Assembly (NCBI GenBank): GCA_022376515.1
Contig: WTXI01000341.1
Coordinates: forward strand, 1-37,025
DNA: 37,025 nt
From: Lactifluus volemus
Taxonomy: Eukaryota; Basidiomycota; Agaricomycetes; Russulales; Russulaceae
Direction: 5' to 3'
The translations under genes and the position numbers were made by a program. Under the pieces are notes generated by a model. The model worked only from the letters and a program-made list of their open reading frames with translations, did no database searches and was not told where the DNA came from. Shown in pieces: positions 20,725-31,773 of the stretch. Positions within the stretch are counted from its first letter, which is position 1. Every line of letters starts with the position of its first letter.

Positions 20725-22710
20725 GCTAGCCGCTATCAAACTCATTAGATGCATATAGTATCCTCTATTTCACCGTCTGAATTTTCGTAGTTACTCAAGT
20801 AGTGTGGATGTAGTGCAATGTGCAATTTTCATTCACTCGCATCTTGTTCATTTTGCCTGACGCCTCAGCAAACACTAAGCCTCCGATAGCTCAACCTCAA
20901 CTTAACTGGAAGAGCATGAGACCATAACAGATTATCTGTACATCCCAGTTCGGAGGAAATCTTTCTCCCCCTTTGATGCGAGAGAATTATGAAGGCGGAG
21001 CAGCGTCCAATGGCCAAACGGGTCAAGAAAACCCTTGCTACAATGAGCGTGTGCTGCACATCCAACAACGAACCACGGCTTGTGACCGGAGACACCCCGG
21101 AGGATTTTACGACACAAGGGGAGATGAGGTACGTTTGGCCGTGGCTGGGCAGAGATTCGAATACTAAGCACGATACGGTAGATTATCGCCATCGCTGTGG
21201 TGGCGCAGCCCCAACACACATATAGACAAATGAGGACTGCGTGTTGTGCGTCAAGAAAGTTTCATAAAAGCAAAGTTGGATTCGGCCAGAAGAATGGTAT
21301 CAGACCAAATCCGCTGGCAAATCGAGACGCAATCCCCATGACTAACATCTGCCATGCCAAGGACGATGAGCAAAGCGCACAGGTGACTGCTCAAATTTTG
21401 CGAGACGTCTCCGGGTCCATCAAAGTACCATACTGCAACGGCAAAGGCTACATTCCAGATTTTTTTTGGTATCGTTACTAGTCATTGTCAGCTGCGAGTA
21501 TAGGAGGATCCGTGGAGGTCGTCGGATCAACTGGCGTCACGGGGGACGGCTGGAAAGAGGGAAATTAGCACGCGAACAGCACAATCCCCAAGGACGCACT
21601 TGGGTGGCAGTTCCCCTTGCTTGGTCGGGCTTGGGTGTATTACATAAGGGAACGGAAGCTTCTTTGAGCAAAAATAACGCACTTTCACATTCGCAGTCCG
21701 CAGTAGGGAGCGATATATCTGGAAAGATCGAAGATGTGCACGAGGACATCTCTCGTTCAAGCGGCATGAGCCATGGAGAAAATAGGAGCATATTCGATCA
21801 GACGAATATTGTTGTCTGCACCGACTCTGTCCCAAATCAGCTGCGAGGGTGCCGAGAAAGATAGGAGTGAACACACGAGGTCTGGACGCGTGAGACGCTT
21901 GGTGACGAAACGAAGTTCTGGGGGAAAGTCATCGCGTTCCGTAAGGTATGCTAAGAGGTCAACCTAGTTTCCGAAAGGTCAGGGAGGTAGAGTAGGTATA
22001 CAACTGATAGCACCATGTCATTATACGGGACATGCGCGCGAGGACATGCTTTATCTCCGCAAACGCCCCTATAGACGAAATTCCTACAGATGGACCGAGG
22101 TTTGGTGTGATGCGAATTAGAGACCGCGGTTTGCTAAGTGGCATGGCGCTGTCTCGTAAGCGAACTACCTGAACTATAACTTTCAAATGGTGGCGCACGT
22201 TTGGTAAACCGTCAACAGAGGAAGAGGTCATTTTGGCTTGACGATATGCAGAAGCGCTGCTGAGAGTTGTTCGACAACACAGTATGGTAAGTACTTTTAA
22301 ATTTAATTTAGATCGTTCTAGAACATTATGGTCTCATTACATAAACCTACAGACTTATCAGGTGCCCTCCTAGTCCCCAAGTGGTACTGGCAGGAAAAAT
22401 AGTTGTGGGTGTGAGACGAAACATGATTCACCTTGCTGATGGTCTTGGTGAAGACCAAGTACGGGACCCAGCTCCCCATGCTGATGAGGACAGCGTATGC
22501 CAAGGGACCAGTTGGATCTTCGAAGGGGCAGTTTGGAGGACAAGCCCTTGTAGTAGCCTTAAACAGACCTCAATCTCCATGAACGGGGGCGTAGGGATGG
22601 AGTCTGACATAGTGAGACGTTCAGCGGCATGATAGTCGCTGAAAATACCTACGCAAGTGGACAGAATTTCATATTCCCACGGTACTCGTGCACTACTCGC
22701 AACAATCATC
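20725..22710. other. 2-kb stretch without assignable gene
   Basis: No complete gene recognised. Minus-strand pieces look exon-like but cannot be joined. 22545-22432 reads CPFEDPTGPLAYAVLISMGSWVPYLVFTK, a likely membrane segment ending at a GTGAAT donor. About 21460-21270 reads through an open hydrophobic stretch. 22231-21959 is open for 90 codons. A CCCH finger-like piece lies at 21734-21790. They may be remains of one or two decayed genes. Confidence 0.35.
21734..21790 (-). pseudogene. Isolated CCCH zinc-finger-like coding fragment
   Basis: The minus strand encodes C-S-Y-F-L-H-G-S-C-R-L-N-E-R-C-P-R-A-H, exact C-X7-C-X5-C-X3-H spacing with the Phe and Gly typical of RNA-binding CCCH fingers. 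The open frame extends from 21874 to 21527, but no further domain or splice-supported neighbour was found. The spacing could occur by chance; more likely a gene remnant or one exon of an unresolved gene. Confidence 0.35.
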
Positions 22711-23964
22711 ATGCCACCATTACCTACGACTTTTGACGATGTTACCAAAGCCTCTATTGCTTCAATTCAGCGACGCCAGAATGACCTGCGGGAATTTCAG
22801 ATACCTCGCTTACGTGGTTGCTCAGAGTCTCTGTCTGTGCAGCAGCAGTACGCCGCTGAACTTCGTGAGGATTTAGAATCAATCACGCACCTTGTCGAGG
22901 TGAGTACACATGCCTTTCTATCTTTATTTGTGCCTAATGAGTTGGCAGTAGGCCTTAGATGAGACTATCGAAGTTCAACGCAGCGAGCGAAGTCAGAGGG
23001 ACCTCCGCGGTATAGTCGAGAGCTTCAAAGCGGAATTGACCCAGTATGTAAAGCTCGGACAAGTATGGCTGGCATCTAATTGAGCTACCAGGTTGAGAAG
23101 AGACATGCGGGCAGCTCTGCTGGCCTCTAAACGAGCTATCGACGCAAAGCTGGTTTCGAATCGAGAGGAGTTGCTGCGCTCGTCAGTACTGAAACAAACA
23201 AGGACCTCAGATGGGAAGGCCACGTACGTAACAAAGTCATACATTGCTGAAAGCCCTCTTATTCGATAGCAGTGATGACGCGGTAATGAAAGCTCAGGCA
23301 GATGTCACGGATGCCCTTAGGAGGACAATGACGCTAATGCAGGGCGAACTGGAAAAGTCCGTCCTATCTACGCAGATGCTTGGTTGGTGATTTGTCATAA
23401 GTTTGAGTATGAGCCGCCTTAACCGTTTTTCCAGAGGCCTCTACGGGTTCCCTCAAGGCCACGTCGTCAACCCAGGACGTGCTTACAGGACTGCTCGGCG
23501 CTTCGAAGCAGCTTGTCACCGCGCTCGAGAAAGCGGACTGGTTAGACAGGATACTGATATTCGCCAGTCTTGCGTTCTTCATCCTTGTCGTGCTTTTCAT
23601 TTTGAAGCAGCGCGTACTTGACCGTGGACTCCGCATCGCATTTTGGTGGACGCGCTTTTTGCCGAGAGGCGACTCACAACTCGACGTGAAGCAAGAGATG
23701 ATGGAAAAGGGGGTCACTACAACGCAAAGTGTGGCAGCAGTTGCTTCATCCGTTATCGCGACCACAGCAACTGCTCTAGCATCTCATGTTGCTCATGCAG
23801 CAGGGTCGGAATGGGACAGTCCGTCTAGCAGTACGCCTGGCGGGCGTGTCGACGACACAGCGTCACACATATTTCCTGATCCAGATACGATTGTTCTCGC
23901 AACTACTACGACTTTACCGATGCGCGAAGCCCCCCCTCTAGACAGTATTCATGACGAACTCTAA
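22711..23964 (+). CDS. SEC20: Sec20-type Golgi-to-ER SNARE
   Basis: Five exons: 22711-22899, 22952-23043, 23092-23223, 23270-23382 and 23435-23964, with introns of 46-52 nt in agreeing phases; 351 aa. The N-terminal half is helical: DDVTKASIASIQRRQNDLREFQIPRLR, AAELREDLE, ALLASKRAID. The SNARE-like helix runs DALRRTMTLMQGELEKSVLSTQML to STQDVLTGLLGASKQLVTALEKADW. One transmembrane segment follows (ILIFASLAFFILVVLFIL, about residues 212-231), with a C-terminal tail of about 115 residues exposed in the ER lumen. Sec20 acts with Ufe1, Use1 and Sec22 in COPI vesicle fusion at the ER. The start is the first in-frame Met at the conserved MPPLPTTFDD. No sign of decay. Confidence 0.92.
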
Positions 23965-24316
23965 ATCTCTGTTTGTAAACTCGAGTTATCGGTTACGAAA
24001 TATATTATATAGTGATCGACGTAGGACGTTTTGCGTGTCGGGGAGTAGTTTGTTCATCTGTTCTGGCATTTGGACAGCGTCTCACGAGTTGGGTGTGGGA
24101 CGTGGCTGTTTTCCATGAGTGGGCCCTACACTACCAGAAGGCCTGGCCTAAGTAGGCCAGTCCATGTTTTTCCCCCCAGGACCTGACCTGAGGTGCATGA
24201 TGACATGCACCATGTCCCTCTACATAAGCTTCCAATTGCGAAGAACGTTCAAGTTTACATGGTGAAACGGAAGTCGTGGCCCAATTGAAACCCCTCTCAA
24301 TCCAAGGATAAAAATG
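23965..24316. other. Intergenic gap between SEC20 and tRNA
   Basis: No gene seen. Contains the 3' flank of SEC20 with an AT-rich ATATATTATATAG run near 23999-24012, and the Pol III terminator of the minus-strand tRNA at its right end. A small inverted repeat, GGCCTGGCCTAAGTAGGCC-like, is at 24140-24158. Confidence 0.5.
24310..24314 (-). terminator. Pol III terminator of the tRNA gene
   Basis: Five consecutive T on the minus strand, starting 3 nt after the tRNA discriminator base, the usual Pol III stop. Confidence 0.85.
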
Positions 24317-24424
24317 TGGACGAAGTGGGGTTTGAACCCACGACCTCATGCAACTCAAGGACTCATGTCATCCAGGATGACTCAAGCATGCGAAGCAAGC
24401 GCGCTACCACTGTGCCATCCGCCC
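24317..24424 (-). tRNA. tRNA-Ala(CGC) with 36-nt intron
   Basis: The 72-nt mature tRNA is split after base 37. The 5' half is 24424-24389, the intron 24388-24353, the 3' half 24352-24317. The acceptor stem pairs GGGCGGA with TTCGTCC, including the G3-U70 wobble that specifies alanine; discriminator A. The anticodon loop is TTCGCA/T, anticodon CGC, reading GCG. The T arm is perfect (GTGGG/CCCAC) with the B box GGTTCAAACCC; the D arm resembles yeast tRNA-Ala. One T-T mismatch lies in the anticodon stem (CTTGC with GCATG) and an A-C in the D stem. An alternative anticodon GAG would need an oversized D region and no Leu-type long arm, so Ala is preferred. Confidence 0.9.
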
Positions 24425-25368
24425 ATAATATACTTTTGTGTTTACTAGACCTGAGGTACAGTCATCGTGCCCAACGGTGACCACGCACGGCTCTTGTGAC
24501 GTAGCCATGGGCAATTTTGGGGATGCGCCATCATAGCGATCGTCTTCCAGCGTGCTTTGTTCATGGTCCCCATTGTCGCACTCGTCGTTCTAATCTTCGT
24601 CGAAAGCCTCGCTCGCAAATCACCCCAACCTTTCAAGATTCAGGAACCGTTGTCCCAGATAGTCACTAGTCACTTACTTGCTTTCGTCTCATAAGACCCC
24701 CTTACTCTCATTGCATGGCAGTTCGGTTCGCTGTGTTGCATCCGGAGACGTTGAGCTCCGTCCTTCATAGCGAGACCTTCCTAACCTCCTGTGTTCTGGC
24801 ATGCATATCACCAGGAGTTCGTCTACATAGGATCATTTTGTTGACCAAGTCCATACCACTCTGTCGTCCGACTCGTAAGATTCGATGTAAATTGCACGCG
24901 GGCACTTTGAAACCCCCACTAATGCGCTGCCAAGTCTGGGTTGCTACCAGGTACACATATTTTCCTTATCAAAAGCTATACGCTTTGACTAAAACACCGT
25001 CAACGTGCAATCTGCGTGCAATTTTAATCTCTATCTCTGACCTTTGATCTACCCACAGCAAAGGGTTGTCCAGGTTTAACTATCTATGCGATTTGCTGAT
25101 GCACTGCTCGCAATGTGCAGGCGGGATACGAGTGCGGAGTTTAGCACAGGAACAATAATGCACAAGGAATGCTTACGTGGCATTTGGTGGAGGAGTCAGA
25201 AGTAAAGGCAGGGGTTGATTAAAAAGTGCTAGTGTGTGCAGTAGCACAGTGGATTAACAACGTGATTGACCTCTTTCGGTCGGTTTGAGTGACTCAAACG
25301 GTCCCACCTTTGAAGACCGCGAGGCCAGGCTAAAGCCGCGCTTGGCAACGTCAACGTCAACGTCAACG
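24425..25368. other. Intergenic gap upstream of ATG9
   Basis: About 940 bp between divergently placed tRNA and ATG9. No gene recognised; plus 24715-25047 and minus 24445-24636 are open without motifs. The last 200 bp are presumably the ATG9 promoter and 5' leader; a GTCAAC triple tandem occurs just before the chosen ATG (25350-25367). Confidence 0.5.
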
Positions 25369-28300
25369 ATGTCCTCCCCGCCAAATAACCGACGCATCAC
25401 TGGGCATTCTTTGTCTGCTTCACGTTCTATGACTCACTCTATCCACGCACCCACCGCCAGTTCTCGCGCTTTCCTCAACAAGCTCAACCCGCTAGGCCGC
25501 GCGTACCAAGGTTACACGGCTGCCAACCAATCCGTTCTCGAGGAAGACGAAGAGGACCCCGATGGTGCTGCATTTCCAGGGAACGAAGATATCGACTTGG
25601 AGGCACAGACTCGCCCCACGTTAACTGCAAAGGCCTCACACGCGGGTTCTACTGGCATGCGAGCCATCTCCCGTGGCCACGCCGAGACTACTGTGCTCCG
25701 ACCCAACGTTCGCGAGGACGATCGCATCCAGGAGGAGTCAGAATCCGACGGTGAGGTCCCCCAGAGTTTCTTGATCGAGTCTCCCTCTGTACGCCGTACG
25801 CCACTGTCACGCAAACTCCGGACGCGCGACACAAGCTTCGCGACCAACCCCACCACACCCGCCGATCCCCCTCGGATATCAGCCCCCCCGCGTCCTTCGG
25901 AGATTAACGCGGAACGCCCCCTCTCTCGGTCCCCATCTACACCTGTGCAGCCTAATCCAAAACGTGGACTGGATGCTTACGAGCGCGCGTTGTGGAACTG
26001 GGTGAACGTGTACAATCTCGACGGCTTTCTCCAGGAGGTATATTTGTACTACCACGGGAAGGGGATATATTCCATCGCTCTCAAGCGAGGGTTGAACCTT
26101 TTGTAGGTTTCTCTCACCGTGTCAGAGAGGCCCGCTAATGCCTAGCCCAGCACAGTCGGGTTTGTTACTGGCTTCTCGACATTCCTCCTCCGCTGTGTGG
26201 ATTACTCGCGAATCCACCCTGACCAAGTCACACGATTATCAGATATTGTTGTAGAACGCTGCGTCTCTCGGTGCGCCCTCCCTTGTCTGTCCCTTGCTTG
26301 CCCATCACATTTCTTACCAAGCTGTGCAGGTTCTCGGGCTTCACACTACTCTTTTTCCTCATATTTTGCGCCTTCTACGTATGGCAAATTGTGGTGTTTA
26401 TTCTGAGTATCATGCGGTTGGTGGACATGTACCGCTTTTATACCTACCTCCTTCAAATACCCGACGTGCGCCTCCCCGTCTATATGTCGCTGCTTATCGC
26501 CCAACACATTTTCCCTAGGAAGATATCCAGACCATCTCCTGGCCCGAAGTAGTTCGACGTATCGCAGCCATCCGGCACTCGAATCCACTCACAGAGCTCT
26601 CCTCATCCTCTTCCCGTCCGCGCGCGAGCGAGGGCGCGAAACTAGACGCCCACGATATCGCTAATCGTATCATGCGCCAAGAGAACTTTCTCATTGCATT
26701 GTTTAACAAAGACCTCCTCGACTTGCGCGCGCCAGTCCCACGCAGGTGGCTCACGGAGCAGGGCAAGGGCCGCACACTCACGCGTGCTCTTGAGTGGAAT
26801 CTACAATTTTGTCTGATGGAGTACTTGTTTGACAGAAGGGGACAAGTGAGGAAGGTGTTCCTAAAGAGCAAGAATCGAGCAGCATTAATTGACGGGTGCG
26901 TAAAGTGCCATAGTAATCTGACTGCCCTTTGCTAACGGTAGTGTATAGGTTGAGACGACGTTTCATCTTTATGGGTATCTTAAACGCAATATTTGCGCCA
27001 TTCATCGTGGTCTACTTGCTCATGTACTCGTTCTTCCGGTACTTCGAAGTACGTATATATCCTCTCGCCATGGAGTAATCTTCACAGTCAAAGTAGGAAT
27101 CCTATAAGAATCCATCTTCAATCAGTGGCCGCGCATATACACCCTTTGCTCAGTGGAAGTTCCGGGAGTTCAATGAACTCTCGCATCTTTTTGAGCGACG
27201 CCTAAAGGAATCATACCCTATCGCAAATATGTACATGAACCAGTTTCCCAACGAAAAGTTGGCAATCACCATGAGGTCCGTCCCTATGGTAGTGGTCCTC
27301 GATCCGCGGATTGACGTAATATCCAGATTTGCGGCATTCGTAGCTGGCTCCTTTGCTGCTGTCCTTCTTCTCGCCACTGTTATTGACCCTGATCTTTTCA
27401 TCCACCTCGAGATCACCCCCCATCGCTCGGTCTTCTTCTATCTTTCCGTCTTTGGTGGTATCCTTGCGGTGGCACGGGGCATGATTCCGGACCAGAACCG
27501 AGTCTTCGATTCGGAAGTGCTCATGAAGGCGCTCGTTCAATACACACACTACCTTCCGGACGAGTGGCGAGTGCAGCTGCATTCCAAGACTGTGCACACG
27601 CAGTTTGGCGAGCTGTTTATGTTAAAGCCGGTCACGTTCGCGACAGAGCTTGCTGGTGTCGTGTTGACGCCATTCATCCTCTGGTTTGCGCTCCCTCCGT
27701 GCGCGCCGGCAATCGTGGACTTTTTTCGCGAATTTACCGTCCACGTCGATGGGCTCGGATACGTGTGTAGTTTCGCCGTGTTTGATTTCCAGCGACATGG
27801 CAACGTCAAGGTTTGCGCCTTTTTCCTCTCCGGTTCCCTTTTGCTAAAAACTTTTTCTTGAAGTTTGGCGCACCGACGAAAGTGTCCGACGCACGATTGA
27901 TGTCCAACGACGGAAAGATGGAAAAGTCTTTCGTCTCGTTTAAAGCCGCACACCCAGAGTGGATGCCTGCGGATCCTTCCGGCTCTCTGTACCTCGAGCG
28001 CATCGCAGAACTCTCCGCGCGCCGCGCCGCGGACAACCAAACGCCACGTGCTCCTCCAAACGTGAGCGTGCCCACCACCACGGATCGCACGTGGGAATAC
28101 GAGCGCGCGTTGCACGAATCGCAAACCGCCGCCGTGCGAAGACAGCAGCAGCGTGCTGGAGTCGGAGGTGGAAGTACCGCCGGCCTCGGTTTCGGAACGA
28201 CGTCGACAACGATGCTCGCTCACTCTACCGGAACGGTATATCAATCTGGAATGGCGCAAAGTGTCGCTCTAGGCGACTCTGATGGGTCCATCGCGCTCGC

Positions 28301-28625
28301 GGCTTTGGAACAACAACCTACTTCTTCTTCTCCGGAGCAGCTGCAGCTGCAGCAACGTCCTCATCGGACAAGAGCAGCAGCGGAGACGATGATCAACAGT
28401 AATGGGAGTGGTGGTGAAGAGCTTGCGGTAGATTCGGAGGGCGAGATGCGCAGCGCGTTGGGCGAGTCTTATGTGGATGGTGCGCGGCGGCATGGACGTG
28501 GTGTAGGTACGCGGTCGATGCAGGAGGAAGAAGAGGAAGTTGGGGCGGATGGGGGCGTGCTTGGGCTGTTGGTGCAGATATATAGTGGGACGGCTGGCAC
28601 GGGTGCGCGTGGCGTGCTCTCATGA
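25369..28625 (+). CDS. ATG9: Autophagy-related protein 9 (lipid scramblase)
   Basis: Seven exons: 25369-26102, 26151-26270, 26330-26465, 26519-26895, 26949-27048, 27097-27810 and 27864-28625. Phases are consistent, 980 aa, normal for a basidiomycete Atg9. The N-terminal 198 residues are disordered and Ser-rich. The conserved core starts [25 protein letters not shown] and continues [25 protein letters not shown], the membrane helices, [21 protein letters not shown] ([12 protein letters not shown]), [17 protein letters not shown] and LPDEWR. It ends with SLYLE and a Gln/Glu-rich tail. Atg9 is the multispanning phospholipid scramblase that seeds autophagosome membranes, cycling on Golgi-derived vesicles with Atg2 and Atg18. 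The in-frame stretch upstream of 25369 has no ATG, so 25369 is the start. Confidence 0.95.
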
Positions 28626-29153
28626 ATTTCCACCCGTCGCAAATGATATTCTTTTCTTTTTGTTTCTTTTTGTCATACAATAGCAAGCCAAAACTCTTTT
28701 TTTAGGAGGAATGGAAACAAGGTCCGCCAAGCTAACCAAGCGACAAAGCCTCAACTTTTGATTATGATTATTTTTTCACGCAGGATGTTCAATTGATGGG
28801 TTTTGTCAGGACATAAAACAACGGTTCCATCGCCCTCTCATTACGCTGTCGACGTGGAGAAATCCTATAACTCCCAGCGTGATAGATCGTTCCAAGTCAG
28901 GTGGGTTGCAATGGCCGAATTATAAAGGTGACGAGGTTGGACAGTCGATGTGAACCAACAACCGCAGGGGATATGTGTCCGATAGAGCAAAGGGTGATGG
29001 TTGGGGGGTATCTTTTTCTTTGTATGTACATATGGTAGCAGCAAAAGAAAAAGAAAAAGAGAAAGAGAAAGAAAAGGTAGGAAACAAATGTCATTAAGGC
29101 GCGAGCCGGTTAGTACAAGTACGATATCCGCTATCTCGGGAGCTGTGCTCACT
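28626..29153. other. Convergent 3' intergenic region
   Basis: Lies between the converging ends of ATG9 and the EH-domain gene. Holds a purine-rich AAAAAGAAAAAGAGAAAGAGAAAG tract (29039-29076) and AT-rich runs likely serving 3' end formation. No gene seen. Confidence 0.5.
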
Positions 29154-30864
29154 TCAACGGAGAATGGGACGGGAAAGGCCCGGCGGCCGAGGCGTTCTAA
29201 GGTTCGTGGTGCTCGATCCTGCAGAAGATCGACCGAGCACCTGCGCACGTCGCAGCTCTTCATCTATCCGCGCCATCCCACGTGCAAATTCTTCACGATC
29301 AAGCGAGCCCGTACCCTCCGAATCGCACATATTCCTACAACTCTTTTATTAAAAGGGAAAAAAAATAAATAAGGATGTGGCGTACCAGATATCCCGCAAG
29401 CGATGCGGCTCTAGTCTGGATTTGAGCCATATCTTTCGCACGAGACGCCCGTCCAACCTCGCGTCGGGCCCGGGATCTGGCGCGGCAGGCGCTGAATACG
29501 CAATCGGTTCTACGTCGATTGACAGACCACGCCAACCTGCATTCTGACGTTTTGTGGGCGCAGCCGCAGCCGCGGCTGTGGGCAGTGACTTGGGTGGCGC
29601 ATGAGCGCGCATGTTGGCGATGAAGAGCGCGTCGTATCGTGCGCGGATGGTGTGCTTCGCTCCTGGACCGGGTGTCGGCGTCGAGAATGAGGCGCGGGAA
29701 GACAGGGAGGTACGAGAGGTCGTGGTGGCCTGTGAAAAGAGGGAGGAACGGTCCGAGGCGGTCGTCGTGGTTGATTGGACAGAGGCACGTGCTGAAGGCG
29801 GGCGCGAGCGCGAGTTTGAAGGCGCGGGCGCGGGTGCGGGTGCAGATATGGGTGGAGGTAGGGGAGGTGGCAAGCGGCGGGTGCTTGTGAGGGAGGTGGA
29901 CGAGCTACTCGCGGACAGCGAAAGCATTGGGGCCGGCGAGGCCACGAGGGAGGTGGTAGAGGGTAAGGAAGACTGTGAGGTGAGACTGTTCGGGGAGCCC
30001 CGCGGCTGGGGCGAAGGACGCTGTGGAAGTTTGGGAGGCTGAGCAATCGCTGGCGGTTTTGAATTTGAAGTCACCGAAAGCGCGGGAGGTTTCGGAGGGC
30101 GGGGCGGGAGAGTGGTGGGAGGGAGGAAGGAAGACGGCGCAGACACGTCCTCGAAGGACTCATCAAGGCTTTCACCGTCTTCTGTCCCCGTCCCCGTCCA
30201 TTCCCTCTCCATGGGAGACGCCTGTGGAGCGCTGGCAGTTGTAGAGTCGTCGCCATCGGAAGAGAGAGAGACGGAATGGAATGATGAGACGGATGAGACT
30301 TGCGCATGGCCTTGGTTACGTCGAATACCATCGAATGCCGAGAGTTTGGTAAGAGAGGATTGGTCAGTTTGGGGAGGCTTAAGGCATGTGAGCAAACGGA
30401 GACACTGCCTTGATTGTTGGGCTTACTATGGGGACAGAGACAGAACGAGGGGAATCGAACGAGGGTCCACGCGGGGGCAATGGAGGTGCTTTAGCAGATA
30501 TTGGGGGGGAGCCCTCAAAGCTAATGAGAGGCGCATTGTCGTGCGGTAGTCGCTTGGCCGTTTGAAGAGGAGAGTAGCCAGTGAGAATAGGCGTGGGAGG
30601 GCTGGCATGAAAGAACCCATCATCGATAACCCAATCCTTGAGGTCAATGAGAGATGATCTATGGCCGAGAGAGCTGGGGGATGCAGAAGGGGAGTATGCT
30701 GTCGGGAGCATAGGAGGAATCGACGCTGCTGAGGGTGAGTGAGGTCTGTCGAGGAGGTGCTCAGGTTCGGAATGAATCGCGACACTTTCCAAAACGTCCT
30801 TTGATGCGCCCGTTCCGAGAGCCTCAAAAGCTCTTATTCTAGCTTGAAGTGTTGAAGGTGACAT
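29154..30864 (-). CDS. IRS4: EH-domain protein, Irs4/Tax4-like
   Basis: Three exons, 30864-30427, 30377-29386 and 29334-29154, with 49- and 51-nt introns; 536 aa. The first about 385 residues are low-complexity with many Pro-rich stretches (PPLPPRGPSF, PPRPPKPP, RLPPPLPPP), likely SH3 and other adaptor ligands. The C-terminus is one EH domain (about 389-515): RYDALFIANMRA, GRLVRKIWLKSRLEPHRLRDIW, and across the last intron a good EF-hand loop CDSEGTGSLDREEF. Yeast Irs4 and Tax4 have this architecture and regulate PI(4,5)P2 through Inp51, with links to autophagy and cell-wall signalling. An upstream in-frame ATG at 30954 would add a (LC)n peptide from a hexanucleotide repeat and lies 17 bp from the divergent ECM15 start, so 30864 is preferred. 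Confidence 0.88.
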
Positions 30865-30867
30865 CTC

Positions 30868-30918
30868 GAGACAGAGGCAGAGGCAGAGGCAGAGGCAGAG
30901 ACAGAGACAGAGGCGAAG
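30868..30918. repeat. AGAGGC hexanucleotide repeat
   Basis: About eight units of AGAGGC/AGAGAC between the divergent starts of the EH-domain gene and the ECM15-like gene. On the minus strand it would read (Leu-Cys)n if the upstream ATG at 30954 were used. As DNA it could work as an unstable promoter element for both genes. Confidence 0.9.
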
Positions 30919-30970
30919 GCAGTCGAGCTCGCCAGCCTTGTCCGTCTTGGTCATCGGCGTCTACAATACA

Positions 30971-31614
30971 ATGTCATCTCAAACTCACAACGACAATGAT
31001 CTCTTCGCTGTCGCAGGCAAGTCGTTTTTCACTTCTCGCTTTCCTCTTACCAAAAATTCTATTGTCAAGACTTTTGCCTCATTCCTATGGGCACAGGTCA
31101 TGATCCCTCAGTACGTACAGCCTCGTGCCAGAGGCCCAGAGTCCCTCGCTTAGAATAACCTTCAGGTTGCCGAATACATAGCCGAGTGTGCCCACATTCT
31201 CGATAAATCTGGTCTCAAGTACCAAGTGCGTAATTTTCGACTCTATTCCGACTCGGTCGATTGACGTCACTCGCACGCGAACAGATGCAGTACGTTTGTA
31301 GCATCCCCACCTATTTTGACTCTATTGACGTTTCATAGTGGCTATGGAACCAATTTGGGTGCGTGTGAATCTCTTCCCTCGTATCTATGAGTGGTTGACA
31401 TTTCGTAGAGGGATCATGGTCCGCTGTCTCGCAGGCGATCCACGACTGCCATGTCGCCGTACATGCCAAGGGCGCACCCCGCATCGCTACCGATATTCGT
31501 ATCGGCACGCGCCGTGAGCCGCGATCAGATGCCATCCCCAACGAAGGTGAGAATGAACGCAAGCTGCGCCGCATGCAGGATATTCTAGGCAAGGACCGCG
31601 TCGGCTCGGCCTGA
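30971..31614 (+). CDS. ECM15: MTH1187/YkoF-type thiamine-binding protein (Ecm15-like)
   Basis: Six exons: 30971-31016, 31070-31110, 31166-31225, 31285-31289, 31339-31358 and 31409-31614; 378 nt, 125 aa, all phases consistent. The product matches the UPF0045 family in order: DFCLIPMGTG, PSVAEYIAECAHIL, GLKYQMHGYGTNLEG, AVHAKGAPRIATDIRIGTR. The family has a ferredoxin-like fold that forms tetramers and binds thiamine-like ligands; yeast Ecm15 has no settled function. Two oddities: intron 1 uses a GC donor in a perfect CAG|GCAAGT context, and exon 4 is only 5 nt (ATGCA), needed for the conserved M-H-G-Y. Starts 106 bp from the EH-domain gene, probably sharing a promoter. Confidence 0.9.
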
Positions 31615-31773
31615 ATCAAGATTCGAGCCTGACCATCTCGTGTGTGTACGAAACTAGAGCTTTTCTGTTCGACTTCGACCCTACTCGCAATTGTATGCTG
31701 TTACTGCCCCTAAATACATCTTCCCCATCAAGTCCGCTCTTATACCACAACCATTCAATATTATTGAGAGCCC

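Noticed and set aside
24317..24424. Reading the tRNA as tRNA-Leu(GAG)
   Set aside because: It would need a 27-nt segment before the anticodon stem and lacks the long variable arm; G3-U70 and similarity to yeast tRNA-Ala favour Ala(CGC).
30865..30954. N-terminal extension of the EH-domain protein containing a Leu-Cys repeat
   Set aside because: The ATG would be 17 bp from the divergent gene's start codon and the peptide is a translated hexanucleotide repeat; the next ATG at 30864 gives a better start.
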